64,000 nucleotides of DNA from Chelonoidis abingdonii. Taxonomy: Eukaryota > Chordata > Testudines > Testudinidae. Location of the stretch: contig NC_133769.1 of the NCBI RefSeq assembly GCF_003597395.2, positions 45,302,283-45,366,282 on the forward strand, read 5' to 3'. The position numbers were made by a program, and so were the translations under genes. Shown in pieces: positions 1 to 13,086 of this stretch (positions within the stretch are counted from its first letter, which is position 1; each line of letters begins with the position of its first letter). A model generated the notes under the pieces. It saw only the letters and a program-made list of their open reading frames with translations. It was not told where the DNA came from and ran no database searches.

Positions 1-3000
1 AGACAATTTTTCTGATCAGGGCTTTCAGAGTGATATGGATCTTGGAGTATCTTTGATTCAGGACAAAGACAACACAGTGCTAGGGAAGTCGATCATAGGC
101 TTGGGCTGAGGATGGGTCCTATCAGATAAGACATCTGACCTCAGAAGGATGTTAACAGAAGATGAAAGTGGCAATCATGGAAAACAAATGGAGTCACAGA
201 AACAAAAATCTGAGTCTTATTGGAGCTTATTGGGAATTTTGGTGTCAGGAATACGCAAGCTTCAGTGATCCAGAGTTCCTTTGTTAGCTATGTACTAACT
301 CCCGAGTATTCCCACCACCTCTCCTTCTATCTCATCTGTTGGCAGATAACAATCTCTAATTTCTATATTCTTTGCTTCCACAACTGGTGAAACTGGTGAA
401 TCAGATTTACTTATTGATTTGATTGATTGAAAGGGATCTTCCTGATTCAGTTCAGGGAACAGCTACCAGAAAGAGATCTCAGGCATCCACCAGCTGGAAC
501 AGTTACATCTGTTCATTCATTCTTTCATAAGTGTTTCTTCAGAATGACATTCCTCACAATTATTGTCCTGCTTAAAAAAAGTAATTTTGTTTCTAGAATA
601 TTTGCCCAGAAGCTGCGTCTTTAAATTTAAATGAAATGTAAATGCTGGTTTCATTTCAAATAAATATGAACTCCCTCCCTCTGTGTAAGGCTTTGTTATT
701 TAGACATGGTTGTTTTTTTCACTCTGTGAAATCTGAAAACAACTTAGTTAATGAAATGTTTACGTCTTGAAAAAGTATAATAAATTGGCAGTTCAACTAA
801 AGATACACTGTCCTCTTGAATTTTAAGGCTCTTATCTAATTAAGTGACAGGCAGCTACAATTATTTGGGATAAATTATTGGTGTGACATTCAAGGTGCTT
901 TTGCACGTTGAATACAGCATTCGTTAACATTTATTGCCCTAATTACATAGATTCACTTTGCTTTCAACACTCAAGAGGAAATCTAATCAATAATTAACGC
1001 TTACTGCGAGAAACATTTTACATAATATTTTGAAAATGAAATATTAATTCTTCTGAGGCAAACCTTCAAATTTGCATTCACTTTATAACTGAAGTCACTG
1101 TGGAACAATCAAGTGATGGTTATCTGTTATCGAAAGCCTGAATTTTACAAATGAACTCTGGGAAAATTCCTGAAAGAGTTTAATGTTATAGGAAATAATA
1201 ATAATAAAAAAACCTTGTACAGTGAGAGTTTGCATGTATGCAAGTCCCTGGTCACGGAGTGTCTATGTATATGCTATAATAAGTGTTTGATAGCATCTTA
1301 TAAATACATAAGATAATTGTCATTACAGTGGACTCCTTGCTTCAAAGGTGTCACTTGTCACAGACTCCCATCTATACTTCTAGTGCAAAATGGATGGCGA
1401 AATGCTGCCAACTTTAAAATTTCATGGCATTCCATTATTCTTCCCCTGCTATAGAATGAGAGTGAGCCCTAGTGCCTCAACAGTCAGTTTCTTTCTTACC
1501 ATTGATGCAATAGAAGCTGCCAGATGCTGAGGTGTTGATGTGTGAAAACATGAAATCACTTGCTTTTCCCTTCTTTGCTAGTATTTGGCTGTTGGATTTA
1601 TGAGTGTGACTAGTCTATATGAGGAGCAATGTAAGGGTTTTTTATTTGACTTACAAAACCAATGAGTTCTGTGATAAGCTCAAAGAGGATAAGAATGGCT
1701 GGAAGTTATACAATAATAAATAATATTTGGGGCTGATGCAGTTTTTCTTTTCTGTTTTTCGTGTTGTAGCAAGAGCCATTGTCTTTCCTGGTTTCTGCTG
1801 CTTCACTGGGAAAAGCCAAGCCTAGCTGAATCTATGCTTTTCGTAGCACTTGGTTCTAGAAATCCCTGCCTTTTTATTTTGTATTTCTGAACTGTAGTGG
1901 AGTAGAATGAGATTTTGATCAAGTTGATGTTTAAATCCCTCTTTCCATCTGGCAAATTATTTTACCTCTGTCTCTAAATTGGACAGTATACTCTCACAGT
2001 TCTGGGAAAACAGACAGGTGAGAAAAGTTGGGGGAAGAGCCTAATACTTATGGGAGTATTTGGATGGTATCAGGTTTTGAATTCTGTCTGAGAAAGCATT
2101 TATAGCAACTCTACCATATATTCAGCAGGCTTCTTCAGTTGATCTGTCTGCTGCTGTAATCTTCTGTTTTTGTTATTAAAAAATGCAGTTTCTCTAGTTG
2201 TGGTTTTTGAACTTTTCTTTTCCATTTCCATATTTTCTTTCTCTGAGTGTTCCACAAGTTTGATGTCACATGCAAAGGTGAGGCCAACATTCCCATCTGT
2301 AGTTTCCCCTACTGGTATTTTGTTGGCAAGAGATTGTTGTTTCTTCCGGTATGTCTGTCATCTGTAGGGTACCTGGGTGCTACTTTTCTGATCTAATGTT
2401 GCCCAGTAGTTCCTCAAGGAATATAGTGCTGGTTCATAGCAGACTGATTCAGTTAGAAGCAAGTTCTCAGCCTGCATCTTAGATGTCATGTAGTCTCCTA
2501 AACTTCAGTGTTGACAAAGTAGTGCTGCTTCTGTTTTCTTCCTGGTAACTATATTTCATTTTAGCCTTAGTAGGTATCTGGCATCAGGAACCATCAGTAA
2601 TGTACTTTAGTTCTTTTATGTAAATTCTCTTAACATTTTTCTGCAAAATCTTACGTCTAAGACTTAAGACTTGTAATATAATTGTTAGCCAAAATGCCTT
2701 TCGGTTAAATTTTTCTAATGCCCACTTGATATCTGTTCAGGGATAAAATATTAGGTAGCAAACTTTGAAAAAATCAATGTGCTCAGTCATCTCAGTAATC
2801 TCAGCAATCTTAATTTTTGGTATGGGGTTAATTCTTTAGTATTTTTTTTTTTTTTACACAAACATTTAATTTCTCCTGTATGACATTTAATTTCTCAGTG
2901 ATGTTTGTTTTATACTTCTTCTACTTCCTCTTTTTTTTTTTCCATTTCAACATATTATCTATGTCACGGGCAGTTCCTATATCTCTCCTTTTGCTACTAA

Positions 3001-5109
3001 ATATACTCTTTACCTGTTTATTGTAATGGAGAAATTATTTTGTTTATAGCAGATTTCTATCAGTGCACACTCACTTTGTTCAACCATTCATTATTCCTCC
3101 CTTATCATCCCTAATCTGAAGATTTTAACTTTGAAAGTTGAATCTGTCTTTTGAAATGCATTTCATGTGGCAGCACTTCTGTACCAGCTGTCAAATATAT
3201 TCGCTGGATGTTTCTTCAGTGTTGCCAACTCTCACAATTTTATTGGAAGTCTTAAGGTTTCTGGTGGGTTTTTTCTGAAAGCCCCAGCTCCTGGATTCAT
3301 GGGATTATATGAGAATCTTAGTTTCCATGTTTAATAAATGTAAATTTCTGGCCCTTATGGTTGAGAGAAAAGCTTGACAATGCAAAAAGCTGAAACTAAA
3401 TAAAAGGGGCCCAACTTTTATTTTATTTTTTTACATTCCCATGGTTTGTTGGGGCCTGACTTGTGATCTTTGAATATTTGGAACTGGCAATGCTGGAAAG
3501 TATGGGCTTTCTCTGTTACTGTCGTATTTGCATTTTACTTGTGTCAAGCATGCATGTGGCTGTATCTGGAACTGATCTTAACTCTGTCAGTACCTGAATA
3601 AGCTTATACAAGGTATGTTCAGATAAGGAGGATATCTACACTGTAGCATAAATTATAGGCGCTGATATTTTGGTTTCTATAAAAAAGCAAACTGTACTCT
3701 ACATCTGAGTCCCAGATTTATTGGCACAGGACATATGGGTAATTCATCCTTGTATGCACGCTAGGCAAAATGTCGGGCATTAAAAATCCAAGTTTCCATT
3801 GCTCTTTTCCCCTCTCCCTTTTGCCCCAAGTCTTTGTCTTTTTTGCCCCAGTCTTTCAGCTTGCCAGGTGGGCAGAAGCAACATACGTCAGCACCTGCCC
3901 TTTGGGACACTAAAACTTAGGCAGGGATTAGGCTTTGACTTTTGAGCTCTTACATCATTTTTCAGAAGTAGAATGAGCTCAGGAGACAAAAGTATGAAAG
4001 AGGGTAGGAAGCTCATTGGTTGTAGTGGCGCTATTCAGACCATACTGGCAGGTTTCCTTGCTCTGCCTGTTTGCAGCCCATGTCCACTTTCTAATGTGGC
4101 TTCTGGAGCTGGGGCTTAACCGTGGCTTCTTTAAATCTATGCACACTGTATTTCATCAGGGAGGATAGCCTGCTTTGCAGGTGACAGGTTTTGCAGCTGT
4201 TATTCACACCGTCAGGGCAGTAATTTAAGATCCATTCTTGAAAATAGCCTCGTTTGTCTTTTCTCCTCTTCTGCTCCCAGGAGAATTTCTAATTGGTTGC
4301 TCTCTGGTCAGATCTGCCTATGAAGAAGAGCTATGTATCTGTGCTGTGCCGGTGGAATACGGGACCTAGCAAGGAATTAGTATTAAAAATGTTTCCTTTC
4401 TCATGGTTTTGAGAACTTGGCATTTACCAGGAAAACCAAGATTTTTAAAAATATATTTTATACCTTTTATTTTATGGAGATCATCATCATTTGAAAGGAA
4501 TTTCTCTTCACGGCATTTGAGTTAGACAAATAGGATGATGGTCTTTGCTCTCTTGTTTTGAATGCGTAATATATCAGCAAAAATGCAACTGAGAAATAAA
4601 GTAGAGTGTATTATAGGTGACAAAGTGAACAATACAGATTTTACAATAAAGCACAATTTAAAATGCATCCATTCTATGCATTTGTAGCATGGACTTGTGG
4701 TAATGGAATAGCCTGTGCAGCTAGATAACTCGTTGGGTTACTTAGTCTTTTATTTTCTTTCAAATTTTCCTAGTGAACTATACAGCTTCAAAATCTATCC
4801 TCTATCATCATCATCCTTTGACAGAGAATCTGCAAGCATAAGAGTGATTTATCTAAAAGTAATTTGACATTGTTTGTCACAGTCTTCTCTCCCAGAAACC
4901 CTCCTCATCACTCACTGTAATACAGGTTGAAATTTTTAATAGATAAGCAAGTTTTTTTGGCATGTCTTGAACTCAAAGCACGGGGATGGTAGGCAATGTC
5001 TTCATTGTGGAGTTAGTCCAGATGATTTGCACTTTGGTTAGCCTAGCTGGGGCTATGCTGGACTTTCAAACTACACTGCAAAGCCCTGCCTGAGTTGCTG
5101 TATCCATGT
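1..5109. other. Intron sequence, no gene recognised
   Basis: AT-rich sequence upstream of the first exon seen, presumed to be intron of the CADPS2-like gene. All open frames are short and resemble no protein I know. There are T runs near 2841-2855 and 2931-2941. I recognised no exon or repeat family by eye; old, highly diverged repeats could be missed. Confidence 0.6.
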
Positions 5110-6250
5110 GTGTTGCTAGGACTTCTGCGGCATGTCCCATGGGGGTTTTTCTAGTGCTGTCCCTGTGGGTGCTCCACTCCAGGTAATGGTGTGTCCTGGC
5201 AGTGATCGGAGATCTTCAGTAGCAGTGCCCGGTCAGGACGCATGTGCTCAGCTGCTGTCTCGCAGCATTGTTAGGGTCTGCCTCCACCCCACCAACATGC
5301 AAGAAAGCTGAACGTAAATACTATATGTCTGCGAAGGACATCAATTTCTTATTTTCCCACCTGCAATCCAATTTTCTTTTGGATGCAGCGACGCAGAGAA
5401 CAAAGCAGCCATGCTACTGGCCCACTCCGCAGGACAAGGATCTCAAACGCCTTGACTTCCTGGGCTGCAAAGTTTATACTACTTCTACTCTACAATTTAG
5501 AATTGCAAATTATTCCACCCTCCTTGCAGGCTATGACTATGACAATTACAACAAGCTCTTTGATTTTGCCTCCCATATACCAGAGGACAGGGGAGCGGAC
5601 TTCAAGTCAGTCCTTGTCGAAGGTCAATTGGTGTCTAGGACGGCACCACAAGTGTCAATGGACATGGCAGATACAGCAGCCCACACCACTGCAGTGGTGA
5701 TGTGCCAGTATTCCTGGCTGTCTGCATCTGGTATCCCCAAGGATTTGCAGACCAAAGTGGAGGATCTTCCCTTTGAGAAAGATAAATTCTTTTCCAAAAA
5801 AACCAATAAAGTCCTTCACACTATGAAAGACTCTAGAGCCACTTTGCGCACACTGGGCATGTACCCATCCATCCCTAGGAGACAACAGTATCAACCTTAT
5901 CAGAGGCCCCGCGCACAACAATATCACCAACTCTAGTCTAGGACGTATGATACTGGGAGAAACCGCAATAGACTTCCTAGGCACAGGCAAAACCAGGTGC
6001 AACCAACTACTTCCCACACATTGGGTAACAAACAACAATTTTGAAGTGCTGGTCAGGGCTCTGCACATCCACCCCTTGACTCCGCCGCCTATTTGCCCAT
6101 TTGGCTACCGCCTCCAGGCTTCCACCATGTCTGGTTTGCCAGACTTTGCACCTCATGTCAGATTCCAGCCTCTGCTTTACTTGACTGCGCCAGTTCCCAA
6201 AGAGCTCTACCAAACCGAGGAAATTACCATTATGTTCAGTGAACAACTTA
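5110..6250 (+). mobile_element. DIRS-type retrotransposon relic (copy 1)
   Basis: DIRS elements are tyrosine-recombinase retrotransposons; the first ORF is gag-like. The left part, 5110-5290, resembles the untranslated leader of turtle DIRS elements, and from about 5305 the sequence is ORF1-like. Past the ORF1 stop at 5937 another frame reads on with DIRS-like proline-rich sequence to about 6200. No reverse transcriptase, RNase H or recombinase region is seen, so the copy is internally deleted and 3' truncated. Boundaries are approximate. The family call is from remembered similarity and has not been searched. Confidence 0.6.
5305..5937 (+). pseudogene. DIRS ORF1 (gag-like) fragment
   Basis: An uninterrupted frame of about 210 residues, ending in a stop at 5935-5937. 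It begins AERKYYMSAKDINFLFSH, which matches the conserved VERKYFV...LF.H block of DIRS ORF1. It continues with a KDLKRLDFLGCKVY...LQFRIANY block, an LPFEKDKFF block and a DSRATLRTLGMY block near the C-terminus, then a basic, Q/P-rich tail. The frame extends back to a Met at 5244, but the residues before 5305 do not look like ORF1 and probably come from the leader. The N-terminal half of a normal ORF1, including its Cys-rich CLKC...CKIC region, is absent. A non-functional remnant is the likeliest reading. Confidence 0.65.
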
Positions 6251-6689
6251 TCTGACGTGCCCGAGGAAAGCCAAAGTATTAGTTGCAAGGAAGAGGTTAA
6301 TTGAGATCAGATGTTCAAGCATGTCCCTCCAATGCTGCGTTTCTACATTAATAGTGTGCTGGTTTTCTGCATCTGTGCATTTATTCAACTTGAGCCTGGA
6401 CTTGACCTCCATCCATTTGGAGATGACCATGTTGCTTTAGAGCATCAGCCAAATTATGCCAGCAATTGTACCCAGAAAACGCGAATAACATTTGGCATTC
6501 TTGTCAAATATTTTGCAATGAAAACAGAACACTTTGCCAGTTGATTTTGAGTAAACTAGTCAATGCCGATTCAGTTTCTCACCATTCTCGATCACTCTTT
6601 CGCAGTGTGACTTTGAGAAATGTCACCGCTGTTCATTTACTGGAAATGTCATATCCTTGATTTTGCCTGACCTGTTCAAAATTGTACAA
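6251..6689. other. Unclassified sequence between two retroelement relics
   Basis: A stretch of about 440 bases between the DIRS relic and the Penelope-like relic. Several 60-77 codon frames are open on both strands, but none resembles a known protein. It could be the decayed remainder of either neighbour. Confidence 0.4.
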
Positions 6690-7482
6690 TCAATATAGAG
6701 AGCCCCCCAACCTGAAGCAAATACTCACCAGCAATTACACACCACACAACAAAAACACCAATCCAGGAACCAAACCCTGGTACCAACTCTGTCCATATAT
6801 CTATTCAAGGGACACCATCATGGGACCTAACCATATCAGCTGCACCATCCGGGGCTCGTTCACCTGCACATCTACCAATATGATATATGCCATCATGTGC
6901 CAGTAATCTGCCATATACATTGGCCAAACAGGACAGTCTCTATGGCAAAATAATAAATGAACACAAATCTGACATCAGGACATTCAAAAATCAGTAGGAG
7001 AACACTTGAGTCTCTCTGATCACTCAATAACAGACCTTAAAGTGGCAATTCTTCAACAAAAAAACTTCAGAAACAGACTCCAATGTGAAGTTGCAGAACT
7101 GGAATTAATTTGCAAACTAGATACCATCAGATTAGGCCTGAATAAAGACTGGGAGTGGTTGGGTCATTACAAAACTTAAACTTAATTTCCCCAATACTAA
7201 TTTCTCCCTACTGTTACTCGCACATTCTTATCAACTGTCTGTAATGAGCCACTCTCTTACCACTTCAAAAGTTATTTTTCCTCTCTTTGTATCCTGCTGT
7301 TAATTGATTTATCTCGTTAGACTGACTTAACACTTGGTAAAACATCCACATCCTTTCATATATTTATAACTGCTCCAGTATTTTTTTACTTCATACATCT
7401 GATGAAGTGGATTCTAGCCCACGAAAGCTTATGTCCAAATAAATGTTAGTTTCTAAAGTGCCACAAGGACTCCTCGTTTTTT
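6690..7482 (+). mobile_element. Penelope-like element, 3' part (copy 1)
   Basis: Penelope-like retroelements carry a reverse transcriptase followed by a GIY-YIG endonuclease. The first frame reads PPNLKQILTSNYTP, then a CPYI motif, then FTCTSTNMIYAIMCQ. A stop follows, and the frame continues AIYIGQTGQSL, the YIG part of the GIY-YIG signature. A frame-shifted VGEHLSLSDHSITDLKVAIL block follows. The noncoding tail at about 7395-7482 contains a GATGAAGTGG / AAAGCTTATG motif that recurs in the copies near 26.0, 27.6, 42.4 and 59.2 kb. 5' truncated and broken by stops. The relation to Penelope/Neptune elements is from memory. Confidence 0.7.
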
Positions 7483-7883
7483 AAATATTGACAGAGTTTA
7501 GTATTGCCAACCATAAAGCAGGATCTGATGTATAATTTGTGGTGTGCAGTTTTTCTCACTGCTGTTTCGGTCATAATGTGAGGCTAATTCTTCTTTATCA
7601 TTTCTCTCCTTTTCATATAAACCAGATTTTTCTTTATCATCACTCTCCTTTATGCCACCAGGAAAACTAGATGATTCTCCATCACTTTCTTCACATTTCC
7701 ATTTCCATTTCTTCAGGTAAATCTGCTAATTTGCAATTTTAAGCCTGGCAAAGGAAGTAACAGTATTTCTTTTAAATTGATGCGTAGATATGTGTTCGGT
7801 AGATATCTCTGGTGTCTCATTAAATATGTCCTGTATTAGTCACTACCTACACTCTTCAAGTCTTGAAACGCGAGTACACTTTA
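7483..7883. other. Intron sequence, nothing recognised
   Basis: AT-rich. A short imperfect tandem duplication of a TTCTTTATCA...CTCTCCTTT unit lies at about 7590-7650. No coding or repeat family is evident. Confidence 0.4.
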
Positions 7884-8040
7884 CAATTGAATTTTGTCAT
7901 CTAGTGACTGGAAGGAATACTACTTTGCTCCATCTAGTGTCTTGCCCCAGCTTTGCATGATAGAAAATGGCATCAGCTGTTTCAATTTTCCTGTTTGGAT
8001 TTGAACAGACCATGGCATTTCCCTTTAATTGAATAGGCCC
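7884..8040 (+). repeat. Unnamed dispersed repeat, copy A
   Basis: A unit of about 157 bp. Its reverse complement occurs at 11082-11238, roughly 90% identical by eye. Shared blocks include CATCTAGTGACTGGAAGGAA and CTAGTGTCTTGCCC. There is no coding potential and I see no terminal inverted repeats. Family not recognised. Confidence 0.7.
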
Positions 8041-11000
8041 ACAATAAAACAAGGTTCACAGTATCACAGCTGAGCTCTCACTTCACTTCAGTTTGTTCTT
8101 GTATCTCACCGACTGATTGGCAAAGCCCCACCCTTTATATACCCATGAGACCATGGTCGACAACATACTAGGACAACATTTGAGGAAAATGTAGTTCTCA
8201 GAAACTCTGGAAGGTTCTTCAAGATTCTACAAAAGTCAAGAACATTTTAGGAGGTTAGTGAAAAGTGAATCCAAATACGAAATACATGAAACATTTTTCT
8301 TTAAATGTTCTATTTTCCCTATTGTTGTTAACAACAAAAATAGCACAGCAAGCCTGGCACCCTGCAAGCCCTGCACCGCTGTCGGTCTCCTGGGTTGCCT
8401 GTCTCTAAATCCAGCCCTAAGTCACAGCATCTGGTAGCTAATAAGGAAAAAGTATCTGCCATTATTATGTTTTCTATTTATACCCTCAAATCCTCTCCCT
8501 CTCCCCTCATTTCTCTAGATTAAAGAGTATATAAAAAAAAAGATAAGGTGACCCTCTGGTTAGACTTTTCTGATTAGTTAGTTTACAATTATCTCCTCTT
8601 GGTGCTAGAGCAGAAGAAATGATATCACTTAATTATATTAGAGATCTTTTAATTCCTTTTAGGTTTTAAATATTCAATGGTTCATTTGTGGGTTGCAAAC
8701 GTAGTTGTTCTTCAATATATTCAGCATTAGTTATCACTTCGTTTCAGTTCAGGCATTTAGTCTAAACTCTTCACTCACTCCAGTCATTTTATGGACACAA
8801 ACCATAACTTTTTATTCCAGTTTCAACTTCAGGTATCCAAACTGAAGGTATCCATAAAAAAAATAGAATACAAATATAAAAATGAAAGAAACATAAAACT
8901 ATACTACCACATTATTTCTGAGCCATTCCCTTTAGTTATATAGTTTGCTAGTTTTATGTCAAATTAGTATTAATCTAGTGAGCTGGTCAATCATTGCAAC
9001 AATGGCAGATTATATGAAGTTAATTGATATTATAACTTTACCTAGAAAGACAAGAGAAATGTCAGGCACTGGAACTTCAAGTGTTACATTAAAAATATAT
9101 GTACCAATGTACCAATAATGAAAATCCTTTTTTTTTCAAGATTTAAACCTTGTGTAGTATTTCAGGTATCATCCACTTACTCGTGTACAAATACATCTAC
9201 AAAACACATCCCCTTTGCTGACCAAGAAGAAAAGAAAGGTAGTCGCTGAACAAATCAGAAGTCAGCTTTGTATTGATTATTGCTAGGCTTTTACTGCCTT
9301 TTAGACCCTCTCTTAAGCTGTTTGATAAATGCAATAAAGGTAAATAAATATAGTACCAGGTGTGTCTGTAGGGAGAACCTTATTGAATGGTTATTACAAG
9401 TATCTCATTGATTTACTACTTTTAGGTAAGACAGTAATATTATACTGAGTATATTTAGACAGAGGATATTTCAGGTGTTGAATATCATTGTAGATCTTTA
9501 GATGACAAATATTTTGAGACTTTTACAAAATCATCCTGTGCTCATTCTATTAAAGAGAGTATTGTGTGACAGAATTATTCACTGCTGATGTTGATTTGTT
9601 GACCATATATAAATATAGCCTTTCTCAACATAGTTTTTCAAAATAAGTAAATAAGTGCTTATAAAAGTAAGAGACTGATGTCTCTGGTGCCTCATTTAAG
9701 GTGGCGACAGGTGCTATGCAATTCTATTCATCTATCTGACAAGGGAATGCAACACTTGCTTGGTGGAATCAGTTATCCCATCAGTTGTATACAAGCAGCT
9801 TCCACTGACTACAGTGGTAGTTGTATATGCACAACTGATGGGATGAATTGATCCCCTAGTATTTCAATTCCATGTCTTTCTTGAGCAGAGACTGTCATTT
9901 TTGTGACAAATGGCGTGGTAGTTTAGACATGTGGACAGATGACTATGATAAAAACAAATTTTGTCAGTGGCAGAGTGTTCACTAATTTTTGGATTTAAGG
10001 TTGTAAAACAAAGCCTCACCTATACTAGTAGTGTGAGTTATACATGCTGGGAAGTATGGAGTTTGCCATTGTTTCAGAGCCTGCTGTTTCAGACTAACTT
10101 GTAAAACTATTCACACATTTAAAAATAGATTGCCAAGATTTGTGTGGTAAGATTTGGATTCACCTGTTTTTGGTATGATTGCAAAACCCAAATAATCTGT
10201 GGGGAGAAGATCTGCATTTAAGGATAGATTCATCAGTGAACAGAAAGACAGTGTGCCAGTATGCCAGTATTTATGAACAGTCCTGTGAAAACAAACCAAT
10301 AAATGCATGTGATAGAGGAAAAATCATTTAAGTGTGAAAGGAAATAGATTTCAATGTTAAGCTCGTTGTAATGGTTTAATTTTCCAACCTTCTCTTTTTA
10401 TTGGATTTTTCCTTCCAAACCTGTTGTTAGTTCCCAAGTTTTGAAAAGATCTTTATAATAGCAATACATTATAGCCCTGAAAAATACAATTGGAAGAAAC
10501 ATTGTAGACTTACAATTCAGTATCTGACCACCTACAGTTCTCTGATTTCCTCCCCTCAATCCCTAAACAGACCACAGTGAGTGAATAAATATTTTAAATA
10601 TTTGTTTCCAGTTCACAGTGTGCAGGTGTCCATGTAAACGAGTACCCAATGCCTGGACTTTTATCTTTGTATAAAAACTGACGAAAATAATGAGTAATCA
10701 AGTGGACCCTATCTGTGATTCACAAAGCCACATAGAGAGCAAGCCACACACTTTTTTCAAATGATTTTTCCAAGTACCAAAGAGAGATGCAACTTCCTCC
10801 AAAAGATTTGGGATATGTTATGTGGTTCAATATGGAATTCTTCTACAAACTGTTTGCTCGGATTACCAGGTTGGGAAGAGGAAATGAGTACCCTTAGAGT
10901 TATGAGTCCTTGATGTCCTGGAACTTCATACGGCAGAAAAAGTATTTTAAATTCAGCTCAGGAAACAAAAGAAAAATTGAACCGCATAATTATATCTAAA

Positions 11001-11081
11001 ATGTTGGATTTGAGGGGCAACAACAGTGCCATGGACAGTACATGACAGAAAGGATCTTGTGCATAAATGAGTGAAAATTCT
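8041..11081. other. Intron sequence, mostly unremarkable
   Basis: About 3 kb of AT-rich sequence between the two copies of the inverted repeat pair. Apart from the hairpin at 9775-9844 I recognise nothing: no long ORF, no exon and no typical repeat end. Confidence 0.5.
9775..9844. repeat. 14-bp perfect inverted repeat (hairpin)
   Basis: ATCCCATCAGTTGT at 9775-9788 is matched exactly by its complement at 9831-9844, with a 42-base spacer. Within the spacer, ATACAA and TTGTAT also pair, so the stem extends imperfectly. It may be a decayed miniature element; no target duplication is obvious. Confidence 0.75.
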
Positions 11082-11238
11082 GGGCCTGTTCAATTAAAGG
11101 GGAATGCCACGTTCTGCTCAAATCCAAACAGGGAAACTGAAACAACTGATGCCATTCTCTACCGTGCAAAGCTAGGGCAAGACACTAGAGGGAGCAAAGT
11201 AGTATTCCTTCCAGTCACTAGATGACAAAATTCAACTG
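11082..11238 (-). repeat. Unnamed dispersed repeat, copy B (inverted)
   Basis: Reverse-complement partner of copy A at 7884-8040, with about 3 kb between them. It carries the same blocks in inverse order, including CCTTCCAGTCACTAGATGAC. Family not recognised. Confidence 0.7.
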
Positions 11239-13086
11239 CAAAATACAAGGAGGACCAGACTTTAACTCAGACCAAGGCAATCTTCACATGAATTGTTAGT
11301 TTCAAACGTTTGGTTTGGCCACTGAAATGAAAAACTGAAATCTACCTGGAAGATCCTGCTAATGCAGAATGCAGCCACTTATCTGTGTAATGCATTTGGC
11401 ATGAATAATATTTGTATTGATTCTGAGTCTGCTTCCTAGTCCTGTTTACTACGGGATTTAGAAGCCATCAACATCCTGAATCACACTTCAAAGTAAATTG
11501 GAACATAATTGTTCAAGAGGGCACCTCTCTCCGTATGCCATGGCTGTTAAGATCACTTGGGAGATTTTCTTCATCTCAAAGCTTGGTCACGCCCTATATA
11601 GCAACAGGGCTTTCTCAGTAGAGTGGTTCTGGCTTTGGAATTGAAACTATCAAAGCCTACATCTAGTACGTGGTGTAAAGGCCTTTTATTTGGTTTAGTG
11701 TCTGGTTTTTTACCCCCGATTTGTGCTCACTAATTAGTATTTTAATCTCTTATCAAAGCACCTAGCTGCCACGGCAGTTGGCATTATAGAACCAGTAAAA
11801 TAAGTGTGTTCTTATGTTTCTTGGTTTACATTTTCTTTCTTTTTAAACATTTTTCTGCAGGTTAATATTAATTCAATATGCTGACTTCTGCAGTCTTAAT
11901 TGTATTTTTATGAGATATGGTTGAATAATATAGGCAAGTCGAGGACTTCTAAGATACTTTCAGGGCCCAGAAATTCTCACCATGGCAGGTCCTGTATGCA
12001 TACTTTTAAGCCAGAGTACAAGAGCAGTCAAACTTGCATACAGAACTTGTGTGTGGAATAAGAGAGTCGAAGGGATACTTGGAGTAAGATACAAGATTTT
12101 CATGTTTTTAAACTTGAAATGTAGTGTTCTGGGGTAAGTCAGCTTAAAAATTCCAGACACAGCTTCTGAGAACTTTCTTTTTTGGCACATGTCGAATGTA
12201 AGAATTATATAACTCAGGCCAGTACAGTGCATGTAGTTGTTGACGAGTCTTGTTGTGTAGCTACATGGATACTTGTCAGCAGGGTGTTGGATATATGTTG
12301 TGAAATTTTAACTCCTTCTTCATATAAGCAGAGAGACCAGAGTGGCATAAAAGGGCCCCAGGAGGATTCCCCTGGCTGTCTCCTGAGGAACCCTGGCATA
12401 TATGACAGTCTGACAGTCTAAGAGCCTGGGTCTGGGAACAAAATGGGGTGGGACTGCAGCAGGTAGCACCGCAGAGATTTTGGACAGCCCTGCTGCCCGT
12501 AGGCTGGAGGGCACAGCTTGCTGTAATTTAGCACCAAAAGGCTGTCTAAATTACACTAAAGACCACTGTGGTCACCAGAGAAGCCCAGAATCAGAAGAGC
12601 ACAAATGTGGCTTGCAGACAGCTGAGCACCACCTGTCCCTGACTGGCAAAATCTGTGCTGCACAAAATGTCACCCATGATATGGAGGCAAAAGGAAGGGG
12701 AACTCTTAGTGGTTGTGATATACAAAACAGAAATGTATACCTATAATTTCCAAAGGAGAAAATATTATCTCTGTATTTGCACAGGTCCCAGTATGGTAGC
12801 TCGCTGTGGCTGCGCACCCTCCCTCACACCACTGGTGGTGTGGTGGGCCAGTGGCTCTGCATCTGTTTCCTTCCTAGTCTTGTCAACTGTTGCTCCACTC
12901 ATCCTTCAACAGCTTCTGAGTTCAGGTGACAGCTCTCCAGTGATGTCATGTAACAGTCCCACCTCTTTGGGGTACCAAAAGTCCAAAATCAACACAAAGA
13001 AGCAAACTCCTCTATTCCCTCAGAGAGGTCCTGAGTAGGCAGCATTCTTTCCCAGTTCCTGGCCTCAGCCACTTCTTTCCCACATT
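11239..13086. other. Intron sequence, no gene recognised
   Basis: Moderately AT-rich, with a somewhat GC-richer part at 12340-13080 that gives overlapping 60-127 codon frames on both strands. None resembles a known protein or has splice context. The richer part may be an old repeat of unknown type. Confidence 0.4.

Noticed and set aside
11340..11660. Possible LINE fragment (ILLMQNAATYL-like reading)
   Set aside because: Only one short phrase fits and the next expected blocks are not readable.
12572..13038. Overlapping 81- and 127-codon frames on opposite strands
   Set aside because: No domain, no splice sites and no conserved motif; chance frames in a GC-richer stretch.
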